The notes beneath the pieces are model-generated. The model had not been told where the DNA came from. It searched no databases and saw nothing but the letters and a program-made list of their open reading frames with translations. The position numbers and the translations under genes were made by a program. From a bacterium (GTDB lineage Bacteria; UBP6; UBA1177), in the NCBI GenBank assembly GCA_017961325.1, contig JAGCXM010000014.1, positions 1 through 64,000 on the forward strand: a DNA stretch of 64,000 bases, in the 5' to 3' direction. Numbering within the stretch: position 1 is the stretch's first letter; every line of letters begins with the position of its first letter. Below are positions 17,684 through 26,516 of this stretch, piece by piece.

Positions 17684-18859
17684 TTATTTGTCGTCACAAT
17701 CCAAACATTTTATGTCATTCATGTCGCGCGGGACCAAAATCCAGGTTGAAGGTCTCGCACTCGTGTGCTGCTTTAAAATCCCGGTAAAATTATAGTGATG
17801 TGATACCTTTCCGTCTTCCTCCGGCTTTTCGGCGACGGCGTTGAAAAGCGGCGCAGTGTAAAGCGTCTGTGCCATGATTGTCTTTCCGCTGGAAGTTTCA
17901 AGCGGGAACTGCGAGTATTCGACATACGACGAATCCTCCTCGTTGAACCATGCAACAGTAACGTTTTCAACCGTAACAAGCGAAGCCTCACGTTTCTCCA
18001 TTTGATTGTCATCCGTAAGAATATCATTGATGTTTTTCGGTTCAGGGATAAGCGAAGTATCGATTTTCAGCTCTTTCCTGCCGTTTTTCTCGACATAAAC
18101 CGGATGGAAAGTGGGGAAACTCATTTCGGTGAATCCGAAAAACTCGAACACCGAACCGTTTGCGCTTTCAATCAGAGTGCCGACCGGCAGAAACATGTTT
18201 TCTTCAATATTGTCGTCAACGTAAGGAGTAGAATAAGTATACATGTAGATCGAAGAATAGTCTTCCGCGCCGACTTCATGCAGATAGAAACCGCCTTCAA
18301 TTACGGCGATGACGACCATCTCCCGGTCTTTCAATGTCAGATTGCGGTTGTTAAAGAAAGAAGGCATTCCCCTTGCCCCGCTTGCCATTCCCTGAATAGC
18401 CGAAATCGTTGCGACATTTGTATAAAAAACGGGGGAAACGCCGATTTTTCCTGTCGGTTCATAGCTCGAATCGCCTTCGTGTTTTTTGACTTCCTGCACT
18501 ACGACACGGTCGTTGTCAAGACAGTATTTCATCTTCACTTTGACATTCCCGGCATACCCGTTTTTCACCGTTATCCTCTCGACATCGGCATTTTTGCCGT
18601 AAAGCAGACCGACTTCGACTTCGCCGCTGTAATCAGTCTTGGGCTTTTTGTCGTAACCTAAAGCAGTGATGTTTATCGTCGTGATAATACCGCCTTCAGG
18701 ATTTTCGATTCTTTTTTCCGGAGTTCCCAAGTCAAAATCATCGGCAAATTCGACCTTAAATCCGGCAAGCCCTTTATTTTCAGGCTTTTCGCCGGTCGTT
18801 TCACCGCACGAAACAACAAAAAAAGCCAGTAATATCAATAACAAAAATTTTTTCTTCAT
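17684..18859 (-). CDS. Lipoprotein of unknown function
   Basis: 391 residues. It starts MKKKFLLLI and has a lipobox VVSC, so it is lipidated at the Cys near residue 18 and held in a membrane. I used ATG 18859, preceded by GAGGTG; a longer frame starts at 18868. The mature part is beta-rich with no recognised catalytic motif. A CLDCDDK motif lies at the very C-terminus. It is co-transcribed with the downstream porin-like gene, so the two may work as an outer-membrane pair. Confidence 0.65.
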   Translation of the reverse strand: MKKKFLLLILLAFFVVSCGETTGEKPENKGLAGFKVEFADDFDLGTPEKRIENPEGGIITTINITALGYDKKPKTDYSGEVEVGLLYGKNADVERITVKNGYAGNVKVKMKYCLDNDRVVVQEVKKHEGDSSYEPTGKIGVSPVFYTNVATISAIQGMASGARGMPSFFNNRNLTLKDREMVVIAVIEGGFYLHEVGAEDYSSIYMYTYSTPYVDDNIEENMFLPVGTLIESANGSVFEFFGFTEMSFPTFHPVYVEKNGRKELKIDTSLIPEPKNINDILTDDNQMEKREASLVTVENVTVAWFNEEDSSYVEYSQFPLETSSGKTIMAQTLYTAPLFNAVAEKPEEDGKVSHHYNFTGILKQHTSARPSTWILVPRDMNDIKCLDCDDK

Positions 18860-18894
18860 AACGAGCACCTCGATTTACAAACATAAGACGAGGC

Positions 18895-18922
18895 ATTTTA
18901 TTTATAATGAGAATTTTTTCAA
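18895..18922 (-). promoter_or_regulatory. Promoter of the lipoprotein-porin operon
   Basis: Minus strand: -35 TTGAAA (18922-18917), a 16-base spacer, -10 TAAAAT (18900-18895), about 36 bases before ATG 18859. Confidence 0.5.
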
Positions 18923-18956
18923 TTTTAGTCCTATTTTTTTTACGGATTTATTTGAC

Positions 18957-21545
18957 TTAAAGAGTCGTGACCGAACAGCCGTCAGAAGATTTGGAGTTAC
19001 CGGTAGCCATACCGTCGTCGGAAGCTGCCGTTTCCCCGTCTGAAATGTTCTCTTCATCTCCGTCGTCAGGAGTCTTATCATCTTCTGTATCCGTTTCATC
19101 AGGTTCATTGAGCGGAACGCATCTTGAGTCGGAGCATTTTGCGTTTTCGTCAACACAGTCGTGGTCTTCTTCGCACGGCATTCCGCAGATATTGGTCTTT
19201 TCGTTGTAAAGTTTGTGACATTTCATGCTGTAACCGTAGCCGAAATTTCTGCACTGGCTGTCGTCTTCGCAACCCGGAAGGCAGAGGTCAACCTTGTACC
19301 CCATGAAATTAACTTCTGCACATTTGTTCGGGCCGTCTTCATCGTCGTTGCAGCGGTCGTCATTGCTGCACATGATGAGACAGATTCCGTCAGGCATTTC
19401 TGTCATGCACATCGTTGCGCTGTATTTGCAGTCCTCCGTTGTTTCACACGGCCCCATCGGTTCTGACGGATTCATGCGGCAGAGTTTTGTCTTTTTGTCA
19501 CAGTATGCTTTGCTTTCATCGCAGTCGCTGTCATCTTTGCACTCAGGGAAGCACAGTCCGAGTTTTTCATCTGAGCAAACCAGACCTTCCGGACACGGAT
19601 TTTCCTTGCTGCATTCAAGAAGACATTCTGAGCCATAGTCGTCTGTCGGTGCCGTTCCGTCCGGACAGGTGTAAGTGTCGTTTTTTACTACACAGTAACC
19701 GTTTTTAACATTGTACTTGCCGAAATTGCCGGTAAGACATTGAACTTCTTCGCCTTTGAAATCGGCTGTTTCGCACTCTGTGTCCTTTTTGCAGTTTGCT
19801 GCAACTTTGGAAATGTCTTTGTTCAAACCTTCGTCGACTTTGCCGTCGCAGTTGTTGTCAAGGTTGTCTGCCGTTTCATCGCCGCTCTCTTCGCACATCT
19901 CCAGACCCATTGCGAGTCTTACAGCCTTGAGCAGGTTGAGTCTGCCGTATCCGTATTTTATGCTGTGACCGTTTTCGTCGTAGTAACCTGTTTCCGGATT
20001 TACCTTGTCGGCACTTTCGTGAAGGATTTCGACAGCTTCTTCCAGTGTGAGTTCAGGATTTACCGAGAAGATGACGCCGAATGCACCGGTGATTACAGGA
20101 GCTGCCGAAGAAGTTCCGCTGAACTGGTTCGTGTAGTCTTTGTCAAGATCACCGTAGCCTGTCAGGAAGCTCGTTGCGATGCCGATAAGCGGCTGCATTG
20201 AAAGCGAGGGAGCAACGATGTCGAGCATGTCGCCGTAGTTCGAATAAGTGACCCGGGTATCCCAAGCCGAGCTTGCGCCGACCGTTACAACACTGCTGTT
20301 AACAGTTTTTTCGCCGCGTTTCATTTCAAATTTGTAAGAGAGAATTCCGGTGTAGGCCGCATCAATGCCGTCGTTTCCGCTTGCATACACGATAACGCCG
20401 CCTTTGCCGTTTCTGCCTTCTTCCATGAATTTTTTGTGGCTTTTGATCTCGCCTTCCGAAGCCGGAATGTCACCCATGCCTGCTGCAGGTCCGAAAGAAC
20501 AGTTAATTGCGACAATTTCGGGATCTTCGGCATATTTCGTGTAGATTTCCATAAGTTTTTTATCGGATGAAGCCGACTCCGTGCCGATTCCGCCTTCCAT
20601 GTATGTTACAGGATAAATTCCGCACCACGGACAGATGCCGACCGTTCCTATCTCGTTGCCTTCAGCTGCAGCAACACCTGCGCAGTTCGTTCCGTGCGAA
20701 TAGTATGCCGGATCTGACATCGGGTCATTGGGATCCGGGGTATAGGTTCCGGGATTTCCCGTTTCGCCCGGATGAACCATGTTGAAGCCGTCTTCAAGCT
20801 TGTTTTTGAGGTCGGGATGCTCGAAATCGACGCCGCTGTCCATGATTGCGACTTTCGTCTTCTCGTCAAAACCTTCAAGATTTCCAGCTTCGATCCGGTC
20901 ATGGATGAACTTCATCGCCTCTTCGAATCTGATGTCGGCGTTTTTCAGCGTGTCAATTTCCGCAACGGTATAACTATATCCTGCACTTTTGTAACCGATT
21001 CCCTTTCCGGTGTTTTTAAGTGACCACTGATAGTTTTCAGTATAGTATTTGTCCTTGATCGGAAACTTCACCGGATTTACGGCTTTGAGCTCATATCTTC
21101 TGTAAAGGTTAGGGAACGCGAATCCGTCGCCGTTCTCGACGATCTGCTGAGCCGTTTTGACACTGTCGGCTGCGCCGCCGAACTCTATAAGATCATATCC
21201 GTTCAAGATTTCTGCAGCTTTAACTCCGTATTTTTTCTCAATAAATTCAACCGATTTCGAACCCTGATAGAAAAAAACGGAATCGGCAACAACAATGTTC
21301 ATTCCGACAAGGTAAACCGGAAGATTTCCCTTCTGATGCTTGTCAATAACGATAAATTCATTGCCTGAAACCCACTTCATCCTGTAGTTTTCAGGCGCTT
21401 TGAGCGAAGCTGCATCGATTTTCGCAGCAAAAACGTCACCGTTTCTCTTCATCTCGAAAAACGTTCCGTCACTCCTGTAAACTTTTTCGGCAAACAAAGT
21501 CATGCAGAAAAGCGCCATGAGCGTGAAAAGCATAAACTTTTTCAT
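18957..21545 (-). CDS. Exported subtilisin-like protease with cysteine-rich tail
   Basis: 862 residues. A signal peptide is followed by a propeptide-like region and an S8 peptidase domain whose catalytic triad reads Asp236 (VAIMDSGVD), His284 (YYSHGTNCAG) and Ser479 (SGTSSAAP), with an oxyanion Asn in ASGND. After the protease comes an EF-hand-like DNLDNNCDGKVDE motif as in MopE-type metal-binding regions. About 200 residues of cysteine-rich repeats of the form CxxDxDCxxxxxxC follow, then an acidic Asp/Glu/Ser linker and a final GCSVTTL. I chose ATG 21545 (GGAGGAAAC upstream). It is probably a surface or secreted protease stabilised by disulfides. No clear promoter was found. Confidence 0.88.
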   Translation of the reverse strand: MKKFMLFTLMALFCMTLFAEKVYRSDGTFFEMKRNGDVFAAKIDAASLKAPENYRMKWVSGNEFIVIDKHQKGNLPVYLVGMNIVVADSVFFYQGSKSVEFIEKKYGVKAAEILNGYDLIEFGGAADSVKTAQQIVENGDGFAFPNLYRRYELKAVNPVKFPIKDKYYTENYQWSLKNTGKGIGYKSAGYSYTVAEIDTLKNADIRFEEAMKFIHDRIEAGNLEGFDEKTKVAIMDSGVDFEHPDLKNKLEDGFNMVHPGETGNPGTYTPDPNDPMSDPAYYSHGTNCAGVAAAEGNEIGTVGICPWCGIYPVTYMEGGIGTESASSDKKLMEIYTKYAEDPEIVAINCSFGPAAGMGDIPASEGEIKSHKKFMEEGRNGKGGVIVYASGNDGIDAAYTGILSYKFEMKRGEKTVNSSVVTVGASSAWDTRVTYSNYGDMLDIVAPSLSMQPLIGIATSFLTGYGDLDKDYTNQFSGTSSAAPVITGAFGVIFSVNPELTLEEAVEILHESADKVNPETGYYDENGHSIKYGYGRLNLLKAVRLAMGLEMCEESGDETADNLDNNCDGKVDEGLNKDISKVAANCKKDTECETADFKGEEVQCLTGNFGKYNVKNGYCVVKNDTYTCPDGTAPTDDYGSECLLECSKENPCPEGLVCSDEKLGLCFPECKDDSDCDESKAYCDKKTKLCRMNPSEPMGPCETTEDCKYSATMCMTEMPDGICLIMCSNDDRCNDDEDGPNKCAEVNFMGYKVDLCLPGCEDDSQCRNFGYGYSMKCHKLYNEKTNICGMPCEEDHDCVDENAKCSDSRCVPLNEPDETDTEDDKTPDDGDEENISDGETAASDDGMATGNSKSSDGCSVTTL

Positions 21546-21629
21546 AGTTTCCTCCAAATTAAAAAACAAAAAGGCACAATATTTAAGCAAACTTCAAACT
21601 TGAATTTTTTATTCAACGATATCAATCAG

Positions 21630-22124
21630 TTAAGCATCCCTGCCGCAGCACTTTTTATATTTTTTGCCGCTTCCGCACGGACACGGATCGTTACGGCCGA
21701 CTTTCGGGGTTTCACGTCTTACCTGTTCCGGCATTATCTGCGTTCCGTCCTCGAAAAACCATTTTCCGTCGATTTTTTTGAACATTGCATGCTCGTGATG
21801 GCACTGCATAACGCCGTCAAGCATCGAAAACGCCTTGAAATCGACGCAACCGGTTTCGTCATCCTTTCCGCCGGCCTCGGTTCCCGTAATTTCGAGTTTT
21901 CTCCAATCTGTCTTTCTTGACCATCTTTCGACGGCTTCGCGCGACATGTTTCCGGTCTGATCAGGAACGACGGTGTCCATGATGAAATCTATCTCGTGAG
22001 CGGCAAAAGCAGAATACCTCGCACGCATAAGTTCTTCGGCGGTCTCGGCGGTTTTCATCCCTTTTATTACGGGTTCGCAGCAGTTTTCGTAGTTTTTTCC
22101 GCTTCCGCAGTAACATTCAGTCAT
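21630..22124 (-). CDS. YchJ-family protein with two SEC-C motifs
   Basis: 164 residues. It carries SEC-C zinc-binding motifs at both ends: [13 protein letters not shown] at residues 4-16 and [13 protein letters not shown] near the C-terminus. Between them lies an NTF2-like core with [15 protein letters not shown], the signature of the YchJ/UPF0225 family. The molecular function of YchJ is not established. GGAGGA precedes the ATG, and the gene begins nine bases after the lipoprotein gene, so the two are co-transcribed. Confidence 0.9.
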   Translation of the reverse strand: MTECYCGSGKNYENCCEPVIKGMKTAETAEELMRARYSAFAAHEIDFIMDTVVPDQTGNMSREAVERWSRKTDWRKLEITGTEAGGKDDETGCVDFKAFSMLDGVMQCHHEHAMFKKIDGKWFFEDGTQIMPEQVRRETPKVGRNDPCPCGSGKKYKKCCGRDA

Positions 22125-22133
22125 TTTTTCCTC

Positions 22134-22664
22134 CTATTTCAAGAACCATTTTTTATCTTCTTTCGAGAACTCGAACTCCGACTTCTCATTCGTTGTTTCG
22201 GGTTTTATGTACTGTTTGTCGGCGAGCGGCTTGAAAATTTCGTAAAGTTCGCCGGCACACTCTGTTTTCACCTGATATTCAGCCGATGCGTATTTTCCGG
22301 TGTTCACAATCCCGCTGAAACGGTCGAAAACCGTAGTGCAGACTTCAACGGTGCAGCGGTTTTTGTCGCATTTGAAGATTTTTTTACCCTCTTCCGTCGC
22401 CTCGAACATCGGCATCTTCCTGCCTGCCGCCTCGACATAGACGTCGTCTTTGAAAGTGAGATATTTTCCCGTCGCTATCGCCTTGTAAACCGGCACATAA
22501 CTCGGATCGGTCATTGCTCCGAGATAGAAAGAGACGCTTCGGCCGGGCATTTTTGCAAGTCTTTCCTTAATAAGAATTTCCGCAGTTTCCGGCTTGAGCG
22601 AGTTATCTTCGCATGAAACAAGCAGAAACAGCACGAAAAGAAGCGGCAAGAATATTTTCTTCAT
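22134..22664 (-). CDS. Small lipoprotein, function unknown
   Basis: 176 residues. The lipobox LLVSC shows lipidation at Cys18. The mature protein contains a pair of cysteines in CDKNRCTVEVC and a likely mixed alpha/beta fold. No family was recognised. The ribosome binding site AGGTGA lies upstream. It sits between the acyl carrier protein gene (42 bases upstream) and the YchJ gene (nine bases downstream). Confidence 0.6.
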   Translation of the reverse strand: MKKIFLPLLFVLFLLVSCEDNSLKPETAEILIKERLAKMPGRSVSFYLGAMTDPSYVPVYKAIATGKYLTFKDDVYVEAAGRKMPMFEATEEGKKIFKCDKNRCTVEVCTTVFDRFSGIVNTGKYASAEYQVKTECAGELYEIFKPLADKQYIKPETTNEKSEFEFSKEDKKWFLK

Positions 22665-22706
22665 GATTCACCTGCTCATTTTCAAAGATATAACAACTTG
22701 ATTTTT

Positions 22707-22952
22707 CTAAGATTTTTTAGAGTAAATAAGCTCCACCGCATCACGCACTGTTTTGATGTTCTCCATATCACCGTCAGAAATTTTTATCTCAAAAACATTT
22801 TCAAGTTCCATGACGAAATCGGTGATATCGATCGAATCGGCATTCAGATCATCCTGAAAAGATGTGTTTTCAGTTACTTCGATATTCTTTTTAACGACCA
22901 ATTTTTCTTTCGTCAGCTTTATAACCTTTTCCAAGACTTCGTTTCTTTCCAT
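22707..22952 (-). CDS. Acyl carrier protein
   Basis: 81 residues with the phosphopantetheine attachment site in LNADSIDITD, where the serine takes the 4'-phosphopantetheine arm. The second residue after Ser is Asp rather than the more usual Leu (DSL), so it may be a specialised ACP and not the housekeeping AcpP. No fatty acid synthesis genes are nearby. I start it at ATG 22952 with AGGA upstream; the longer frame begins with a TTG lacking a site. Confidence 0.85.
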   Translation of the reverse strand: MERNEVLEKVIKLTKEKLVVKKNIEVTENTSFQDDLNADSIDITDFVMELENVFEIKISDGDMENIKTVRDAVELIYSKKS

Positions 22953-22990
22953 TTTTTCCTCCAAATTTCATAACACCAAAAAACCTGCTT

Positions 22991-23018
22991 TTTTAATCAT
23001 TACTTGAAAAATTGTCAA
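22991..23018 (-). promoter_or_regulatory. Promoter of the ACP operon
   Basis: Minus strand: -35 TTGACA (23018-23013), a 16-base spacer, -10 TTAAAA (22996-22991), about 38 bases before ATG 22952. Confidence 0.45.
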
Positions 23019-23052
23019 TTTTCTGTACCTCACCGCGTACTACCGGACTGTT

Positions 23053-24270
23053 TTAATCATCGACACGCATGGTTGCAGTAACTCCGTAACGGTCCGAAAC
23101 GGAATATGTTTTTTTCGTGTGGTTTTCGTAATTCAAATCAACGAAATTGCCGTCGAAAACCCTGTGTGAAGAAAAGCTGTAACCTTTTTTGTAACGGAAA
23201 AAAATGTGGTTCGGAACCGATTCCTGCGTTTCTTCCGATACAAAAGGATTTTCCTGACAAACGGTGCATTCGGGCGTTTCTTTGTATCCCAGATCGAAAT
23301 AAGGATCATACCAGCCGTTTTCTTCAAAAACTGAAACAGGCGCAGGATTGCTTTCACCGAGATCCCAGAGTGCGGAATTTCCGTCGAAATCGCCCAGAAT
23401 GACCCTCTGGACGACATCGTCATCAACGGGAATCGCAAGAATCTGTTCGACCTGAGTCAGCTGTTCGTCTTCCCAGCTTTCACCGAAACCGTCGTATTCG
23501 GCATCGCTGAGCGGTGAAAGCCCTGTACATATAACCTGAATTTTGCCTATGCCGTCTTTCTCGACATTTGCGGCAACAGCAGTACGCATCCTGCCGTAAG
23601 ACCTTAATTTTACCGGCTGCTTGCCGGACATAGGAAGTTTTGACACCATAAGAACGCCGCTGTTTCCGTCAAATTCGTATTCAAGTCTTTTTGCCGGAAT
23701 TTTCGTCTCCTGCATGCATTTTTCGAGAATTTCGGTATAACTGCCGCCGGCAATCGCCTCAATTCCGTTGCTCAGCATGCAGTTCCTGCAGTCTCCCGGC
23801 AGTTCGAGAAAACTCTGCCAGCAGCTTTGAACTATACAGCCGGCGTTGTAATCCGGACAGTTCTGCATGACGCACGAAACGATAGGCATTACGTCTTCCG
23901 TCGAACATGAGGGCGGGATCGTCTGCGCTTCAACGGATTCAAGATCTGCGTCGCCGTTGGCCGTCTTTGCATAAAGCGCGTAACCGTAACCGTAATCGTT
24001 CTTGAGCATTTTTCTCACTTCATCGAGAATTTTATCTCCGTAAAGATCCTGAATGCAGAGAATATCGCTCGAGTTTTCGGCGAAAATGCTCCTCATTTTA
24101 TGAAATCTGGCAACCTTATAAGGCAGATCGTCAGTCATTTTCGCATTGAAAGTCGTCAAAGTCAGCATCTTGCCGCTTTCCTCCGGATCTTGGATATAAT
24201 TGCTGCAGGAAACAAGCGCCGACAGTGCAAAAAAAGCCGTAAGTATGCGGATCACAAGATTTTTTTTCAT
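23053..24270 (-). CDS. Endonuclease/exonuclease/phosphatase-like lipoprotein
   Basis: 405 residues. The lipobox LVSC makes it membrane-anchored. The mature protein follows the EEP fold: TTFNAKM at the start, then CIQDLYGDK in place of the usual LQEV, an ILGDFDGN motif (GDFN-like) and SDRYGVTATM near the end in place of SDHYPV. A cysteine-rich insert of about 60 residues (near residues 120-175) interrupts the domain. Several canonical catalytic residues are altered (Glu to Asp, His to Arg), so activity is uncertain. It lies 19 bases downstream of the GspE-like gene. Confidence 0.75.
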   Translation of the reverse strand: MKKNLVIRILTAFFALSALVSCSNYIQDPEESGKMLTLTTFNAKMTDDLPYKVARFHKMRSIFAENSSDILCIQDLYGDKILDEVRKMLKNDYGYGYALYAKTANGDADLESVEAQTIPPSCSTEDVMPIVSCVMQNCPDYNAGCIVQSCWQSFLELPGDCRNCMLSNGIEAIAGGSYTEILEKCMQETKIPAKRLEYEFDGNSGVLMVSKLPMSGKQPVKLRSYGRMRTAVAANVEKDGIGKIQVICTGLSPLSDAEYDGFGESWEDEQLTQVEQILAIPVDDDVVQRVILGDFDGNSALWDLGESNPAPVSVFEENGWYDPYFDLGYKETPECTVCQENPFVSEETQESVPNHIFFRYKKGYSFSSHRVFDGNFVDLNYENHTKKTYSVSDRYGVTATMRVDD

Positions 24271-24289
24271 TTTCCCCACCTTTTATTCA

Positions 24290-26032
24290 TCAGTCATAGT
24301 AAAGTGCCTTTACGATTTCGCTGAAAGTAGTGACACCGTCCGCCAGCTTGCGGATCGCCGCCTCCTTCAAAGTCATCATTCCGTCCATAACCGCGTTGTT
24401 GCGGAGTTCCTCGGTCGTCGCGCCGCCTGAAATGAGGGAACGCATTTTTGCCGTTACCGGCATATATTCGATAATCGCCGTCCTCCCTTTGTAACCGGTG
24501 AAACGGCATTTGACGCAGCCTTCCGAATCCCGGATTTTGTATGTATGTTCCAGCGGAAGATGAAGCGTGATCTTCTCCTCTTCGGTCATTTCACGGGTAA
24601 ATGCGCAGTGCGGACAAACTTTTCTGACGAGCCTCTGCGCAACTACGGCATTGAGAACGCTTGCGATAAGAAAAGGTTCTACTCCGAGATCGCCCAGCCT
24701 TTCGACCGCCGTCGCTGTATCATTGGTGTGAAGCGTCGAAAGCACCAAGTGTCCCGTAAGCGCTGCCTGAACGGCGTTTGCCGCAGTCTCCTTGTCCCTG
24801 ATCTCGCCTATCATTACGATGTCGGGGTCCTGCCTAAGAATGTGGCGCAAAGCGCTTGAAAAAGTGATTCCGGCCTTTACGTTCACTCCCATCTGGTTGA
24901 TTTCGTCGATAACGATTTCTATCGGGTCTTCGACCGAAATTATATTGACTTCGGGAGAGGCCATCGTTTTGAGAGTCGAATAGAGCGTCGTCGATTTTCC
25001 GCTTCCCGTAGGTCCGGTGACAAGCACCATTCCGTAAGATTTCCGCATTGCCTCTTCAAAGGATTTCTTCTGTTCGTCTGTAAAACCTATATTGCTGATA
25101 TCCTTAATAAAATTACCGGATTCCAAAATACGCAGAACCATTTTTTCACCGCTTACGACAGGAATGGTGCTGGCTCGGAGCTCAACCGTCTGTCCAGTTT
25201 CGGTGAGAACTTTGATTCGACCGTCCTGAGGACGCCTTTTTTCGGCGATATCCATCTTTGCGAGCATTTTGAGACGGCTCAGAAACGGAAGATGCGCCTC
25301 CGCCGGAAACGAATAAATCGTGTGGAGAATGCCGTCAAGCCTGAAACGGATGTGGGTTTCGTTCTGCTTCGGCTCGATGTGGATGTCGCTGGCCTCCTGC
25401 TCGATCGCATACTTCAACATATAGTCGACAGCGTTGATGATGTGCTTGTCGTCCATATTCTTCGCCTGACCGAGCCCTGTCAAGTTCTCCAGATTATTGA
25501 AGTTTTCCTTCGAGTTATCGTCAGCTGCCGCCTTTATCGACTTTTTAAAGCCGAAAAGATCGTCAAGAGTTTTTTCAATCTCGCCTGCCGAAGAGACAAC
25601 AGGGATTATTTCGCAGCCGCTACTTGTCGAAAGCTGGTCAATGACGTCCATTCTGAAAGGATCGGCCATTGCCACGACGATTGAATCGCCCTCCTTGTAA
25701 AGCGGGATCAGGTGATTCAGTCTGCCGTATTTCGCGCTTATCGTTTTGATCGTGAGCTGCGAATCTATTTTCAGCGGATCTATAACCATATATTCACAGC
25801 CGCTGCGCGCTGCAATCAGTTTCAGGATCTGCTCTTCGTCGCATTTCACACCTTCGTTTTCGCAGGCGAAAGAAACAAGTTCCGTCACAAAAGGCTCCCT
25901 GCGGAATTTACCCTGAAACATTGACTCGTAGTAGTCCCGTCTCGCTACGATCAGTTCTTTCAGATTCTTGTCAATTACCGAATATTCTTCAAGCATTTCA
26001 AGAAGAATCGGCACGGTAAGTTCTATTTTCAT
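24290..26032 (-). CDS. Type II secretion / type IV pilus assembly ATPase (GspE/PilB)
   Basis: 580 residues. An N-terminal GspE-N-like domain is followed by the secretion ATPase core: Walker A GPTGSGKSTT with Lys346, an Asp box, Walker B DPDIVMIGEIRD, and a C-terminal tetracysteine zinc site (CPHC and CVKC). It powers pseudopilus or pilus assembly at the inner membrane. No other gsp or pil gene is in the window, so this is an orphan whose partners must lie elsewhere. I start it at ATG 26032 with AGGAGA upstream. Confidence 0.92.
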   Translation of the reverse strand: MKIELTVPILLEMLEEYSVIDKNLKELIVARRDYYESMFQGKFRREPFVTELVSFACENEGVKCDEEQILKLIAARSGCEYMVIDPLKIDSQLTIKTISAKYGRLNHLIPLYKEGDSIVVAMADPFRMDVIDQLSTSSGCEIIPVVSSAGEIEKTLDDLFGFKKSIKAAADDNSKENFNNLENLTGLGQAKNMDDKHIINAVDYMLKYAIEQEASDIHIEPKQNETHIRFRLDGILHTIYSFPAEAHLPFLSRLKMLAKMDIAEKRRPQDGRIKVLTETGQTVELRASTIPVVSGEKMVLRILESGNFIKDISNIGFTDEQKKSFEEAMRKSYGMVLVTGPTGSGKSTTLYSTLKTMASPEVNIISVEDPIEIVIDEINQMGVNVKAGITFSSALRHILRQDPDIVMIGEIRDKETAANAVQAALTGHLVLSTLHTNDTATAVERLGDLGVEPFLIASVLNAVVAQRLVRKVCPHCAFTREMTEEEKITLHLPLEHTYKIRDSEGCVKCRFTGYKGRTAIIEYMPVTAKMRSLISGGATTEELRNNAVMDGMMTLKEAAIRKLADGVTTFSEIVKALYYD

Positions 26033-26060
26033 CGGGTCTCCTTTTTCAAAAAACAGCACT

Positions 26061-26088
26061 TTTTAACATGTAACAAAAAAAACTTCAA
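26061..26088 (-). promoter_or_regulatory. Promoter of the GspE-like gene
   Basis: Minus strand: -35 TTGAAG (26088-26083), a 16-base spacer, -10 TTAAAA (26066-26061), close ahead of ATG 26032. Confidence 0.45.
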
Positions 26089-26094
26089 TAAATT

Positions 26095-26514
26095 TCAAAG
26101 ACGGCGCATATTTTCGAGCCGTTTTTCCGCCCAATCCTTTTTTCTGGTTCCGGCCAGATAGGTGAGAAGTTCTTCCGCCGTGTTGAAAACCGTTCCTTCG
26201 AGTCTTCCTATGCTGTCGAAGTGGCAGCCTTCTTCTTCAGGCGGATATTCGCGGCATAAATCGGGGCGTGCTTCATAAATCGAACATCTGCCGGAATCAT
26301 TAAGGTTTTCGCACTTTCCCATGACAATTACCGACCAATCGCGGCCGTTTTTCAGAATTTTGATGTTCGGGTTGAAAAGCCACCATATTATTTCGTCGAA
26401 ACGCTCTTCGGAACGGGGCTCCTTTTCTATGTCGATCGTGACGTAGCGGCAGCACATTCCGTTGCAGAAACGACAGTCGTCGCCGTTGAAGTACATTTCC
26501 TGCTTTTTAGACAT
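26095..26514 (-). CDS. YkgJ-type cysteine-cluster protein
   Basis: 139 residues of the YkgJ family (putative zinc- or iron-chelating domain). The N-terminal CRFCNGMCCRYV and the later CENLNDSGRCSIYEARPDLCREYP form the family's Cx2Cx3CC...Cx7C...C arrangement. Function is not established for the family. It lies two bases after mraY and is probably the last gene of the murG-mraY operon. Confidence 0.88.
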   Translation of the reverse strand: MSKKQEMYFNGDDCRFCNGMCCRYVTIDIEKEPRSEERFDEIIWWLFNPNIKILKNGRDWSVIVMGKCENLNDSGRCSIYEARPDLCREYPPEEEGCHFDSIGRLEGTVFNTAEELLTYLAGTRKKDWAEKRLENMRRL

Positions 26515-26516
26515 AA

